Shown here: positions 12,706-24,980 of the stretch, piece by piece | How positions within the stretch are numbered: position 1 is the first letter of the stretch | Layout: each line of letters starts with the position of its first letter | Assembly (NCBI RefSeq): GCF_035582795.1 | Contig: NC_134365.1 | Location: 134,071,077-134,135,076 of the forward strand | Direction of reading: 5' to 3' | Origin: Mycteria americana | Taxonomy: Eukaryota > Chordata > Aves > Ciconiiformes > Ciconiidae | Length of the DNA: 64,000 nt | Program-made: the position numbers and the translations under genes | The notes under the pieces: model-generated | Seen by the model: only the letters and a program-made list of their open reading frames with translations | Database searches by the model: none | Told to the model about the DNA's origin: nothing

Positions 12706-13369
12706 GTAGGAGAGCACATGTCTTCTGGGAGAACTCGACTGCTGCTTTGTTTTTATTTTTTTGGAAAAGCTCTTCTCTCAGTGTAGTGTTAAATATACAT
12801 ATTTTTTTAAATGGCAAAATTTTAAAAGTGGATTTGGTTCAGATTCCCAGCCAAATGTGGTTCTGACCCTGCAGATGTTTAAACACGTGTACCCTGTGTG
12901 TTTATAGTGCATGTGACATTAACACGTTTTGATATCTCTAAAAATATTTTCAGACCATGCTCCTGAAGTCAGTGAAACTTTCTATGCACATGCAATTGCA
13001 AATTGTGTAAATTGGTTTTGATCCTCAGAAGATTTTTGATGCATCCTATTTTTAAGCCTAAATGAAAGCAGGCTACATAAACTGTACAGGAAACAGGGGT
13101 ACTCACCAGCTAACTATAATCACCTATATTCAGGCAGAGACTTGTGTCTCCAGGGTCTCTCTATAGTCATTGGAGATAGAGATATTACTCCAGAGATGAT
13201 ACAAAGCACTTACTTAATTTAGGCACTTCGGGAGACTAGTCTTCTAATTTAGGTGCAAAAAATCAGGTGGCGTGAATAGCCCTCCCTGTTTTAATTCCTG
13301 GATGCAAGTCATCCAGAAAACGGTTGTTGCCATGTGAATAAATGACGGGAGTACTAACAGCACCGGTGG
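12706..13369. other. A+T-rich flank of the CpG block
   Basis: Low-complexity A+T-rich DNA with no recognised element. The composition changes sharply at about 13360-13390, where the CpG-rich block starts. Confidence 0.45.
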
Positions 13370-13910
13370 CTCCGACAAGGACTTCCCGCGCCCCCCGGCA
13401 AGCTAATTAACCTTCCCATCTCCATCCTGCGACACGAGCGTGCCGGGCTCTGCAGGGCTTTTGTGGGCTGCGCTCGTTAATATTGCCAGCGCACCCTCAG
13501 ACCCTGGGAGGAAAGGTGGAGGAGAAGAGGAAATATTTTCACAGAGGCAGCCGCTTGATTTCTCCCCTGTTACGGGAGGCGACGAGCGCAATTCGTGAGC
13601 GCTGGGCGGGAGGAGGGACGTGCGTGAGCTCAGCTGGCGCTCGCCTCCCTGGGAGCAGGCAGGACCTTGGCTCCGGGAGGTGGTGGCCGCGGCTGTCCTG
13701 TGCGAGGCTTTCCTCTACAAAGAGTAGGAAAACACAGCTCGGGCACACCACCTTACCTCGGCAAGCCAGACAAAACCCATCCCTGAGTCCTTGCCCCACA
13801 CTGCTGCCGGGCACGGGCTGTGAGCCTGGGGAGCCCTTTAGCACGCCGCACGCGAAAGGTGCCAAAGGAGGAGATGACTTTGCTCTGCATCTGCATCTCT
13901 CATCCACACG
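13370..13910. promoter_or_regulatory. CpG-island-like block, possible promoter or enhancer
   Basis: About 540 bases of G+C-rich DNA carry roughly three dozen CpG by hand count, including dense clusters near 13570-13630 and 13840-13860. The flanks are A+T-rich and CpG-poor. In vertebrates, CpG density of this kind survives where DNA is unmethylated in the germline, usually at promoters or developmental enhancers. A good minus-strand donor (GCCGAG then GTAAGG) ends at 13757/13756, and a plus-strand GTGAGC donor lies at 13624. Transcription could therefore leave in either direction. A homeodomain-type TAATTA core lies at about 13403-13409. No start codon or protein can be assigned. A GC-rich repeat insertion is the main alternative. 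Confidence 0.4.
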
Positions 13911-16478
13911 GGGACAACGCTAATGAGTTCGGTGTCTCTGCTACGGCCTCTAGCATGAATTTGTCCGTAGCAGAAAAAGGTGGTGGCTGCTGTTGAGCTG
14001 CAGTGGCACCGGCACTGGGGACCGAAACATGCCGGGTGGGGGGCATGTTGAAATTCATCTCTTAGTGCCACAGACTTGCAAACTAAGTCTTTTACTCTTG
14101 GAATTCCCCTGAGCAGAACAGACAGGACTCTGCACCCAGCAGCAATCCTTGGTGCAGAGCAGAAGGTGAGTTGTATTTTTTTGCTGTTTTCAGCCTCCCA
14201 AACTTTCATTGTTGTCAACTGACTGTGGAAGGTGTTGGTTGTCTCTGAAGCAGCATGGGCAGACTCATGCTGAAAGACTTAGCTCTCCTATGAAAGGATG
14301 AGTGGGAGGACTGGCACAGAGTTGAGCTTGATTAGTATTGAGCGTAAGTTTTTCCTTGACAAGTCTTTGGCACATTTCTGATTACTTGCCTCTTCTCTGT
14401 GCCAAGTCCTTGCAAGACATGTACTGAATGTCCGGTGCCAAACAATCTTTTTAAATATTAATCACTAAGAAAGCACATAAATTCTATGGTTCAAAAACTA
14501 TGTATGTGTCATTTGATCTAAAACAAAACAACTTTGGGCCACACTTGGTTTCAGTTTCTTGTTTTCTGTGGTTTAGAGGTTTTTTCTCCCTATAAACCAC
14601 TTACCCATGCAGACCAGATTATGGCTGGCCTGTGCTTGTGTGTAAGCAGGTGCAATTCTGTCATTAACCTTGTGCTATCACCAGCTTAATTCCCAGTCTT
14701 GGTGCTGGCGTGGATGGCCAGAATGAGCAGAGCTGGAAAAGCCTGCTGGATCTGGGCTTTCACGGGTGGCAGGGAGTCTGCACCACAGGTAACTTCCTCC
14801 TCCCGCCCTACCCCTGAAGAAGCCAACCCCGGGTGACAAAGGCGCACAAGGCCCTTTCTTTGAGGTGGTATCTAAACAGAAGCAAGGATGGCAGGAATGC
14901 CCATAGTCTTTATTTTGCTGTTGCTCTTCTTAGGGGTGAGGTTTGATCTGATACCTGAGCCTGAGAAAAGGTTTGCAAGTGGCTAAAGATATAGGACCTC
15001 TTTTGTCCTTTCCTTTCTCAAACAAGCCCTGGCCCTGAGTCTCACCTGGCCTGTTGGTGAATTGGTTTGGCTTCCTATACTGGCTTACCAAAAAAAAGAG
15101 AAAAAGACGTTTTCTGCTGGTTTTATGTGCGAGGGAAGAGCCATCTTGTGAAATCTGACTGTGAGCCTTACAGTTGAGCAAGGTTTACTCTGGTCAGGCT
15201 GCACCATATGTTCTTTAAGTCTTCAAGTCAAGTCTGGGGGAACAGTTCAGAGAAAATCTAATTTTGTAAAAAAAAAAAGATAAAATGTTGAAATGGGTAA
15301 GGTGATCCTTCACTGGAAGGGAATGCGTTCACTAGGCACAGCTGATAAATAGAAGACACCAATATTTTTACTTTCTCCTCTTTTCATTCAGATCAGTCAA
15401 CTTTGACTCCCTAGTACTCCTCGATGATGAGATCTGAAGGCAGGAGGTCCACCCTACCTGAAGCACTTACAGCCGTACTGGAGTAGGAGGGGAAACCTGC
15501 AAGTAACCGGCCCAATTTGGAGAGTGACTGAGCTCTGCTCCCTGTCATGAGCCATTAAAACAGGGCCAGTTGTTCTGGTGCCTTCTCAGAGTCGGGTGGC
15601 AGGCACTAGGGCTTGAAGTTTCAGCGCCATGATGTGCTACCTGCACAGGCAGTGAGCAGAGCGATGCAGATCAGCGGTTCTCGTATTGCTTTTCATGTCT
15701 TCCCATTCTTCCTATTTCAAAGACAATATTCAAATGTATTTCAAAAAGTTCTGCACGCTCTTTGATGCCCTCAGATCCAGTTCCTCTGGGGACACAACAG
15801 AAATCTCTAGCCTATTCCCTTTATTTCTGCTCTCTGGGATTCTTCTGCCCATAGGCAGTAAGTTTTTTGGCTTCTCTGTGTGGGCAATGACTCTCATAAG
15901 ATGTGAAGCCATTTCAGCCTAGTTTTGCAAGACTGCAAATTATGTCACTGAAAAAGAGGATATGGATTCCCCTGCCTCTGTCATCTGACAGTGTCTGAAG
16001 TCTTCCAAAAAGTCTCAGAATTTCCCTTTAAGTTGGAGGAGAAATCTTGATTAAAACTTGCCTTTCTCCTGTTGGCCTATGAGACCTTATGCTCTCTGAA
16101 TCTCACTTCAGTTCACACTGATGGTGTAGAAGAAGCTACTGCTTTCAGGGAAAACACCTTGTTATCAACTTTCAAAATGTGCACCTTTTGAAATTAATTT
16201 TTGTTTGGCTTCAGAATAAAATCCAGGATTTTCAAAATGTCACCTTTCAAAAAATTTTGGGTGGGGCAAAGTTTCTAAAATTTTAATTTCAAAGCCCAGA
16301 AATGTGTTTTTCTATTTTGTACTTTCACTTGTATTTTGTTTTGATAATTTTCACTATTTTGTGATCTGCCAGTAGTGGTACTCAAGTAATTTGTACTGAT
16401 CCTGTTAATTTATTGTAATGTAATAGAGATATTCTATTCTTTTTTACTTTTTAAGTTATCTAAGCTTTTTAAGCTATC

Positions 16479-16507
16479 TAAGTTATCCCTAGCCTAGGGA
16501 TAACTTA
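16479..16507. repeat. 29-base near-perfect palindrome
   Basis: Arms of 14 bases (T plus aagttatccctag, and its complement) flank a single central C. Just upstream, diverged repeats of TAAGTTATC and TAAGCTATC occur at about 16452-16485. The symmetry could be a cruciform-prone site, or a dimeric protein site if bound. No family assignment is possible. Confidence 0.85.
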
Positions 16508-17962
16508 TCACAGGGGTAGCTATGTGGGACTGAAAATGTATAATAAACTTTTCAAGTATAATTTGAAATGGTTCATTTTAAAATATTGCATGGGAATACA
16601 AATCAAAATGAACATATTTTATGTAATGCAAATTTTAAAACAATGCCATTTGTGACCAGAAAATGTTGCAATCTGAAATTTTGGTGAAGCTTACCTCCTT
16701 GGCCTCTCTTTAACAGCTACTGTTCAAAGACATAGGAAAGCCCTCTGGTACTTTATAATTTGATAGGTTTTTTTTTTTGTTCTAGACACTTCTCCGTTTT
16801 GCTTAAAGATCACTGATGCAGCTAAAGAAAAGGGCAGATGTGAGATAATGCACATCTATTTTGAGCAAAGATTTGACCGGCTCTTTCCAGCCAACCCCCA
16901 CAAAATAGATGACTATACACTTTTTGCTTAGCTCCATACCACTACTAAAGCTGCTATAATAGCAAGGTGATTCTTTTAAAATGTGGTTGCTGTGATGGGA
17001 TGAGAATCCCAAAACAATTCATTGTGGAAATGCAGTCATCCTATTTGTTGCCAAGAAACGTATCCTGACTTCTGTGTCTACGTTAAGTGAGGTTAGCTCA
17101 CAGTCAGGTTGTAAACTTCAGGCTATCGAGGGTGATGGAATCAAATAATACCGTGGTTCAACTGTGGGATATAGCTGTTCACTTTAAGTGGAAACCCAGG
17201 AGCATATCACGTCATGTCATATTTAGGTCTGCAGACCTGTGCTTTTCTTTGGGACTAACTCAGACACAGTACATGAATGGAATAACCATTAAAAAAACCT
17301 TCAGAGAGCATTGCTGAGACTAAGGAGCATGACTTTCCTGCTAAAATTAGCCGTGTTCGAGGGTATGAAGGGGGGAGGGGAGAAAGGAGTGGAATTAGTC
17401 ACGGTAATGTCAGCTTTGGGTTAAATCCAACTGAAATCCAGTGAAGCATTTCTGTTTTCCAAGCGCTGTACCTTGCTTCTTTGGACAAATTAAGTACTGC
17501 AATTCTTTGACACCTCCAAGATCCCCAAGTAAGTTTAGAGGATCCTGCATCCACTCACATCCACTGCCCAGCTGAAGACATTTCCCTCTCTGATATCCTT
17601 CCAGCAGCTTGACCCTGCACCACTACAGCAGGGGCTGATTCCAGTCGAGTCACTTGCCTGGGAGGAGTGGTGGCATTTCAAGCCCCTGGCAGAAGGAGAG
17701 GAGCTGGAAGACTTGGGAGCGATTGTCATTCTCTGCCTTCATGCCCTGTGCTGGGGCTGGCCATGGCTTTCAGAGGGCTGAAGGTACCCTGGCTGGGAAA
17801 CAGCCCCAGCCAGAGCCCCTGGTGGGGTGCTCCAGCCTCAAACAGCCCAAGGCTGCAGGGAGAGCCTGCGGTTCTGGCTCCTGAAAGCTGGGACCCCCCC
17901 GGGCCCAGAAAGCTTCTCACTTCACCCAGCAACATGATGTCAGGGAAGAAATAAAAAACCAT

Positions 17963-17982
17963 CCCCCCCACCCTCCACCCCC
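17963..17982 (-). other. G-quadruplex-capable motif on the minus strand
   Basis: The plus strand is C7-A-CCC-T-CC-A-C5. On the minus strand this gives G5, TGGA, G3, T, G7, which satisfies the four-run G-quadruplex pattern if the seven-G run supplies two tracts. No gene context is visible. Confidence 0.6.
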
Positions 17983-18742
17983 TTCAAGTAGGCTAAGTGC
18001 TGATCTCTTATCACATTTCAGATGCTGTCACTACACCCGGCTGGGATATTTTCAGTGGAAATACCTAAGGAGAAATGAGAACAGTTTTGGTAAAAATAAA
18101 TATCCAGAACTCAGCCTCCTTTGCATTGCAATGTGATGGGATTTGGAAAGAGTAAAAAGGTGTGTGAAAGAAAGAGCTTGTTTATGCAGGAAGCTGCTGT
18201 GAAGCAGGACAAACCGGGCTTCACAGCTCTGTGCTGCTGTGCCTGAGCTGTTTCCAGTGTTGGAGTCAGTCATTTGGAAACCACCTGCAGTGTAAAACCC
18301 ATCCTTTCCACTGGGCTTTCTCTGCAAACCTCTCACCGGTGCTGCCATGAGACAGGCAGCACCGTTCCCTAGCCCCTCCGTGTTGTAGTGCAGACTTTCT
18401 CACCCCTTTAGCCAACATCTACTTCAGTCACTTAAAAATTATTTGTGCCTTGCTGTACTACATGGTTGGAGTGCATGTGTGCGCACACGCTTTGCAAGTC
18501 ATTTGCAGCTTATAATACTTCACAGACTGAGGATGCTGCTGTATGTCTGCAAAATAGGAACATAGTCCCTGATAAACAAGGGAGACAGAGCTCGGGCTCG
18601 GACAGATGGAAGCTTGATTGCACCTCTTGCTGCACCTATATTCCTCAGAATTGGCCTCCTGTTGAAGAGGCTCTGCCATAAAGGCCTGGTGGCCACAGCT
18701 GGGCATGTTGGCCGTTCTCAGGAGCGGGCTCACATGAAGAAA

Positions 18743-18764
18743 TATATACACTGCAGTGTATATA
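18743..18764. repeat. 22-base perfect palindrome centred on CTGCAG
   Basis: The sequence tatatacactg is followed directly by its exact reverse complement cagtgtatata, with no spacer. Perfect symmetry of this length is uncommon by chance. The A+T and CA/TG composition suggests derivation from a dinucleotide repeat. Confidence 0.9.
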
Positions 18765-21700
18765 GGGGCTTCCTTCAGTCTCTGGAAAGCTCCACGGCTC
18801 CTACACCTGCTTTTCCTGGTTCTTCAGAGCCTTGTGAAAATGACAAGTGCTGACTATGTAAACAGACGCCTGATAGAATATATTCTCTCTGTAGACCACT
18901 CTTCCATTTGCACTCTGCTTTTCAATAGCCTTCCCGTTACCTTTGTGGTATCGACATGTGAGCAGGACCCCATGTGATAAGCACTATGCCTGCTCTGACC
19001 CTTGTAAGCTAACTTACCTCTTCTGGACACGGAGGCATATCCCACCCTTGCCACAGCGGAAGACGGTTTGCACGGGCAGTTACCCTAAAGCACTCAGAAT
19101 ACTCTAAAATCCCACTGTAGCCTACCTGGAAGCAGTTGGCATTCGCTTGCCGTGGTGAAGAAGTGAGGCTCTGTGATCAGCCGGCAGTGGCAAACGGATG
19201 GTGCCAGCTGCTCTGATGGCTGCATGTCAGCGTTCTCCCAAATCGCTGTCTTTCAGACACCGCTTATTGAGTTACTGCTTTCAGAGATGCCGGCCAGGAG
19301 ACTCTTACACCAGAGAGCTTGTACACATCAGCGGGATCAAGGACACTCTCTTTGGAAAGAGAGCACAGCTGAATAAATAATGTATGTTTCTTTTTTTGTA
19401 AAATTGCTTTCCTTCTTCAGCAGGTTGAGTGTCTTTCAGGGTGCAAACCAGAGAAACTTTGGCCTTTGACTAAGCCCTGGAAACCTGGTAGAAAACAGAA
19501 CAAAGTTTTGTGTTGTACTCCAGAAACAAAGCAGCAGCAGCACCGCTATCTCCCCTCCTACTGCAGCAGTTTCTGTAGGAAGCTAAATAATATTTACCAG
19601 ATTTGTACGTGTGTCTCTAAGGAATTCTGAAACCACTTTTAGAAATACCTGTCCCTGTTTCAATTATCTCCATTCAGCAAGTAGCTCTATTGCTACTCAG
19701 TGGGGTCTGAAACATTAATGACATTTCCCAGCGGGGGCCCAGATGGATGAGGCAAAGTAGAAAGAATTGGTTTAGCCATGGAAAAAAGCATTGAAATCAG
19801 AAATCTCAAAGTTATGCTAAGTTTTGTAATTTTATTAGTTAATTTAACAGTTCATTTAACAACTGTTAATCAGTTTTTTAAAAATAATTCTTCTCTCTAA
19901 TTAGAAACACTTAATATTATATTGGTATTCTTATTTAAACCTCATGATTGTCTTTCAGTTGTGAAAACTGTAAATTTAACCCTTAAAGTCGAATTAAGAT
20001 CTTCGCCATTTTGAATATAGTTTTGTAATATGGCTATTAGATGTGCTGTGTAATTAATATTCTTAAATGAAGATGACCTTAGATTTACCTGTGAACCTGA
20101 AGAAGATCTTTCAGATATGTGTAGCTGAGACAAATTACTCATCCTACATTTTTTGAACTTGAATGAGCTTTCTAATCGACTCTCCCAAGTTTCAGATAAT
20201 GTTAATCATCTAAAACTTTGGAAGAGAAGATAATTATCTGCTTTCTCAACAGGAAATTTTCCTAGCCTAGCGTAGCCTAGCCTGCCCTGTTTCCTGGTGT
20301 CAGGATGTAATAACGGAGTGTTTTCCAGAAGGATGTCGAATGTGCTCTGTTTACTAACACTGAACTAACACTTCTTACTGGAAGTTTGTTCTTGCTCTTA
20401 TCCTCTCTCCCCACGGGGAGGATTGTTTGAGCTGTTCAGTTGCTAAATTACAGTAGGTTTTTTCCCCTTTTATTCTGTATGTGCCTGTCACTTGGTGTTT
20501 ATTTAGGGAAAGGAAAAATGACGATTGCAGAATTGCACCTTGCAGAAGGAGCCTAATTTGCTGAGGTCTGCAAGGGTCAAAGGTCTGGGAGCTCCTACTT
20601 GCACGTCAAACCAAGCTGAAAGAAACTTTCATTTCCCACAGAAGTCAGCCTTTGTCCCTGTGCAACAACCTTCTGCTGTGCCTAGGAGCTGAATTTGCCA
20701 AACTAACAGGAGCAACCAAGTCTTTAAGAACCTTATTGTGCAAAAAGCTGATTGTCCTAAGCTTGTAGGGAGGGGGGCGAGTTGTAGATGCTCAGTGTTT
20801 AAGAGGGTGAATTCTTACTGCCTTTAATGCACCTGCCCATGTGGTTGGCTTTTTTTTTCCCCGTAGATTTTAAGGCTTTCTATCCCAGTATCTCATAAAT
20901 ACATTATTAATAAGTCAGGTACAGTCTCTTCACTGAATTCTCCCGAGTTGCTGTGGAGAGCACAACATACTGCTTTACTGCTGCTGCACAGAGCTGTGGG
21001 CCTGGAGGCATTGGATCCTATCATCGCGTTGTTCACCTCCTCATAAAGGGATAAGAAAGCAGGGGTGGGAGTACAGACTCTTGCAGTTCTATCCAAAGCA
21101 AAGGAGACCGAAGGAAAGGAGCGTCCGGCAGCACTAACCCGAGATACGCAGAGCAATTGCTTGCTGGCTATTTCATTCTTATCTAAAGAATAAACCAGTC
21201 CTGCAATTACTTAGGCTTGGCACTGAATTGTTAATGAGCTTGTTGACATGAAGTTAAAAAGATTCGAAAAGGCGACATATGGACTAAGATACGATAAGGA
21301 CAGGATGCCTCTCACTCACAGAAATACCAGGAGATAGTTATAACACTCAGCGATGATATGGAATTTCTTGAAAGCACGCCCTGTCTTTTTACCACCTGCT
21401 TCTTTGCAAGGGGGGGCCAGGATAATACCCCCAAGGGAGATGGCTCCTTCCAGCCTGCTATTTCACAATATCAACTCGCAGAGGCAAGGTGGTTGGAAAT
21501 GGATCAACTCCTGGAAGTTCCGAAGTTGTCTTGGCTCTTAGCTATCTGGAAGACTGCTTGGCTTAGGTGTGTTATCTCCATGGAAGTAAAAAAACCCCAA
21601 TTTTTTAGAATCATTTGAGTCATTTTGAGCACTAGACATGCTTTCAGAGAAAAATTAGTAAAGCAAAGGGCTAAGTTCTTGATTATTTACTGGCAACAAA

Positions 21701-24544
21701 GTTACAATACAGAAATATGAAAAAATAAGTAAATGCAAACTTCAAATGTACCTCACAGCTACAGATTGCTCCATCTGTCGCACAGGATTTCCTTGTGGAA
21801 GCCAAAGAGACATTTCTGTCCCTGAGCCCTGTTTCAGAACTGCACCTCAGGTGGGGCTTCTCTGTGTCCCTTCCCCTTCACACTGCAGGTGAAGTTGTTT
21901 GTTGCCTCTGCTGCTGAATACAGCTGAGGGAGCAAATAATTTCCAAAAACTTCTAACCCTCATCCACCCTCTATTTTTTTTTCTTCTGATCTACCTTCTA
22001 GCTTAATCTCGTCTGCATTTAAGATATATAATTTTTGCAGTGCTTATTTTTCAGACTTCCTCAATTGCAATGTGGTTATGCATCTATAATGTAACATTTG
22101 TCGTAAGGCTTGTCGTAAAGGTTTTTTTTTGGAAAAAAGGTTTAGATTGCTTTTTTTTTTGCTAACCTTTTATGAATACTAGGTATAACACAGATGCAAG
22201 GGGTATGGGACATGGAACAATTACCTCTCTCCAGTGATGTTAATTTTAGGGGGTATATTTTATTCAAATCTAAAGTGTCCCAATCATATATATGCATGCC
22301 TTGATGCCATTTGGAGCTGGCAGGTAAGTCTTACACTTTATGACTATGCTGGATCCTAGTACCTTTATGGTGTTATCCTAGCATTACTGACGTTTATGGC
22401 CAAAAACGTGTCTTTAGGATTTAACTCTGGACCTTTAAGGAAGCAAAAATACTGTTCTGAAATTAAACCAGAAATCCTGATCAACAGTAGAGCTTTTATC
22501 TGGTTTTCTTGCCTATGTCTACATGGCTTCCTAAAGTACTATATCTCTACTATCTCCCTAGTTCTGTAATTGGAAATTTACCAATGGTGCCACTATAACT
22601 TTGCTAATTAATATATATTCACACCATCTTTAAGAGCTGCTAGTAAATTTTGACTCTTCCAGCACATAAATCTGCCACATGCTATGTAGTTACTTCCCAA
22701 AATAGGAGAGACATCTCGCTTACAACTCACTTACAATCACCGTTCCAGGCTAGTTAAGGTAAGAAGTTTCAAGATATGATTCATCATGATATATATGAGA
22801 TTATGCTTTCAAATTCATCCTTGGCTCTGTCTCTTAACATTTTCACTAAATGCTGAGCTGACAGCTGGTGTCAATGCACAAGCTTTTCATTTTGCCTTAC
22901 TGTTATGAGACTTTGCAAGATCTCTGCAATAGTGGTAGTATTTTCCTTAACAAATAACTAATTTTAAAAAATTAGTGTTGTATGAGGGAAGGTGCTGGAA
23001 AAATAGTATGTTCCTGAGAGGTCAAAAAAAGAATGTTGCTAAAACAGAGTCTGATGTGCCATGCAGACCATTCTGTACAAATTAGCTGTTACTTATCTGT
23101 CAGAAATAAATATACATTGGCTAATGAAGCCATGATTTGGAAAAAGGTGGAGAGACAGGTTATCTGATTAGGTAGGTATGGATATAAGTCCTTGCCACAG
23201 AAAGTACTAAGCAAGTTTTAGTACACACATGCTCGCAGAACTTTGACCCTGATAATAACATGTTAAAAAAGAGACAAATATTAAAAGTAATAAAAAAATA
23301 ATTTGGAGACAAAATACCTCTTAGAATAGCAGTTCTGGTATTAATAAGTGATTACATCTTGGCGAGGGACAAATATATAGAAAAATCAATACTAATTCAT
23401 TTGGATCACTCAACAACATTAAATATGATGGACCACAAATCCATGCTGGGTTCCTGGTTGCTCTGCTAGAGGTAGATATTTCTGTGCTTCTGTTACTCCA
23501 TTGCTTCCTTGAAACCTCGCAAAAATAATCTGAAGCATATGGGGTTTTTGACCTGAATTTTTTATTTGCCATTCCCATGTATTTGAAGGCTGTTAGAGAA
23601 GGCAAAATTCTCTGTGCTCTGGCTGGCAGGTGTATTTCTCACCTTTCCTGACCTTGGGATGGTTCTGTATGACACTCTGCAATGGGTAGAAGTTCATCAG
23701 ATCATTAGGGATGTTGATAGATTCCTAGAAGCAGTAAGGGACATAGAAAGGACAGAAGATTTCTGGTCTTTTTGTTGATGTGGTTTGGAGCCCTCCTTTC
23801 TCCGTGGGATTGTTTGCTGTTTCCAGACACAGTCAGAGGTAGTTGCAAGTCTCCCTGTTGATACACGGACTCACAACTTTTTTTTTTTTCCTAGGCTGTC
23901 TTTTCTATATTTAGCCATACATCAGTAATCTTCAAAAAAATTGGCCAACACCATCGTTAGCACTGAGGAAAACTTAGAAGATTTGACTAAGCAGGATGTG
24001 GGTGGTAGACTTATGTGAGTACTGCTCAAATTGGTTCAGAACAGATTTGACATCTGCATTTCCTCATGGATTAGTTGGGATGAATAACTTTGACTTGTGA
24101 GGTTGTTTAGGAATGCTTCATTTTAAAAAAAATTGCACTGGGTGCTTAGGTCATATGACAACTTTTTATTTCCCTCATGGGATTACTGAGATCTTGGTTT
24201 AAAAGCTATGAAATAAAAGCCCTGTGAAAACTGTTAACAACACATTGAACTCAATAAATCCTTATGAAAAAGATCTATGCATCATGTAGGTTTTACTCAA
24301 AGACTGACAGATCTGTCCTTGGTATCAATTGTCATAATTGTACTGACACCAATGTTGTTATGCTATTCTATGTAGTCTGAAGATCTGCCCTTCAGAATAA
24401 GACTGTCATGGTGTGTTTGCTCATTTTCCTAAGCATAGTTTTTCTGTTGTGAACACTGAATTTTCTGTATGAATTTTTAGTTATATATTAATTTGTAGGA
24501 AAGCCTGTGAAAACCCTAGTTTTAGTTACTGATGCTGCTACTGG

Positions 24545-24980
24545 CGCTTAGTCATAGGCCAAGACCCACTCTACTAGGTACTGCACAAACCTGTAAGAAG
24601 CAGCTTGCAATTGGAAGAAGCAGTTTACAATCCAAAGCTAAGACGGGAGACAACTGATGTCGATAGCGTATTGAGGAGCCCAGGGAAGTGGAGGTAAAGT
24701 AGCCTAGCATGATGCAGTGATCTCGGCGCACCAAGAGCTCAACTGTTGACATATTTTGTAGACATCAGGCAAGAGAGTGCTTCAAGGAGGCATATGAGGG
24801 ATGTCTTTTGTCGGCTTTTTTCCTAGCAGCAATAGAAAGCATAGAAGGTGCTTACTTGAAAATCTAAGAGGAAAATAAAACTAGTATGTTGAACTGGGTG
24901 GTAGTAAGATACGGCTACTGATGCAGAGATAGTAGGGAAGAAGTAAGCTGCAAAGGGCTTTGAATTTCTATTGGATTTGA
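24545..24980 (+). mobile_element. Old, unclassified interspersed repeat
   Basis: Several ordered blocks recall a dispersed repeat seen in turtle and bird DNA. They are 'aggtactgcacaaacctgta', 'gcagtttacaatccaaagc' followed by 'taagacgggagacaactg', 'agcatgatgcagtgatctc', 'aaggtgcttacttgaaaat' and 'gcaaagggctttgaa'. The match is from memory of the pattern, not an alignment. The copy is strongly mutated and carries no usable frame. I cannot assign it to a class. Boundaries are approximate. Confidence 0.35.

Larger units (their letters stand above)
13911..24544. other. Non-coding A+T-rich DNA, no gene seen
   Basis: A long stretch with no recognisable coding sequence or RNA gene. It contains the two palindromes and one G-quadruplex motif listed separately. 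A small (AGCCT)n-like cluster lies at about 20260-20285, and a T run at 20848-20857. The minus-strand frame covering about 19942-20205 is open for nearly ninety codons in A+T-rich DNA. It has no recognised domain, and frames of that length are expected by chance here. Confidence 0.45.

Noticed and set aside
16491..16502. tagggataac resembling half of a homing-endonuclease (I-SceI) site
   Set aside because: Only about ten bases match and the following bases differ; it falls inside the palindrome and is coincidence.
19942..20205. Minus-strand frame open for nearly 90 codons in A+T-rich DNA
   Set aside because: The hydrophilic translation looks protein-like, but about ten frames of this length are expected by chance in the window and no domain or flanking splice pair supports it.
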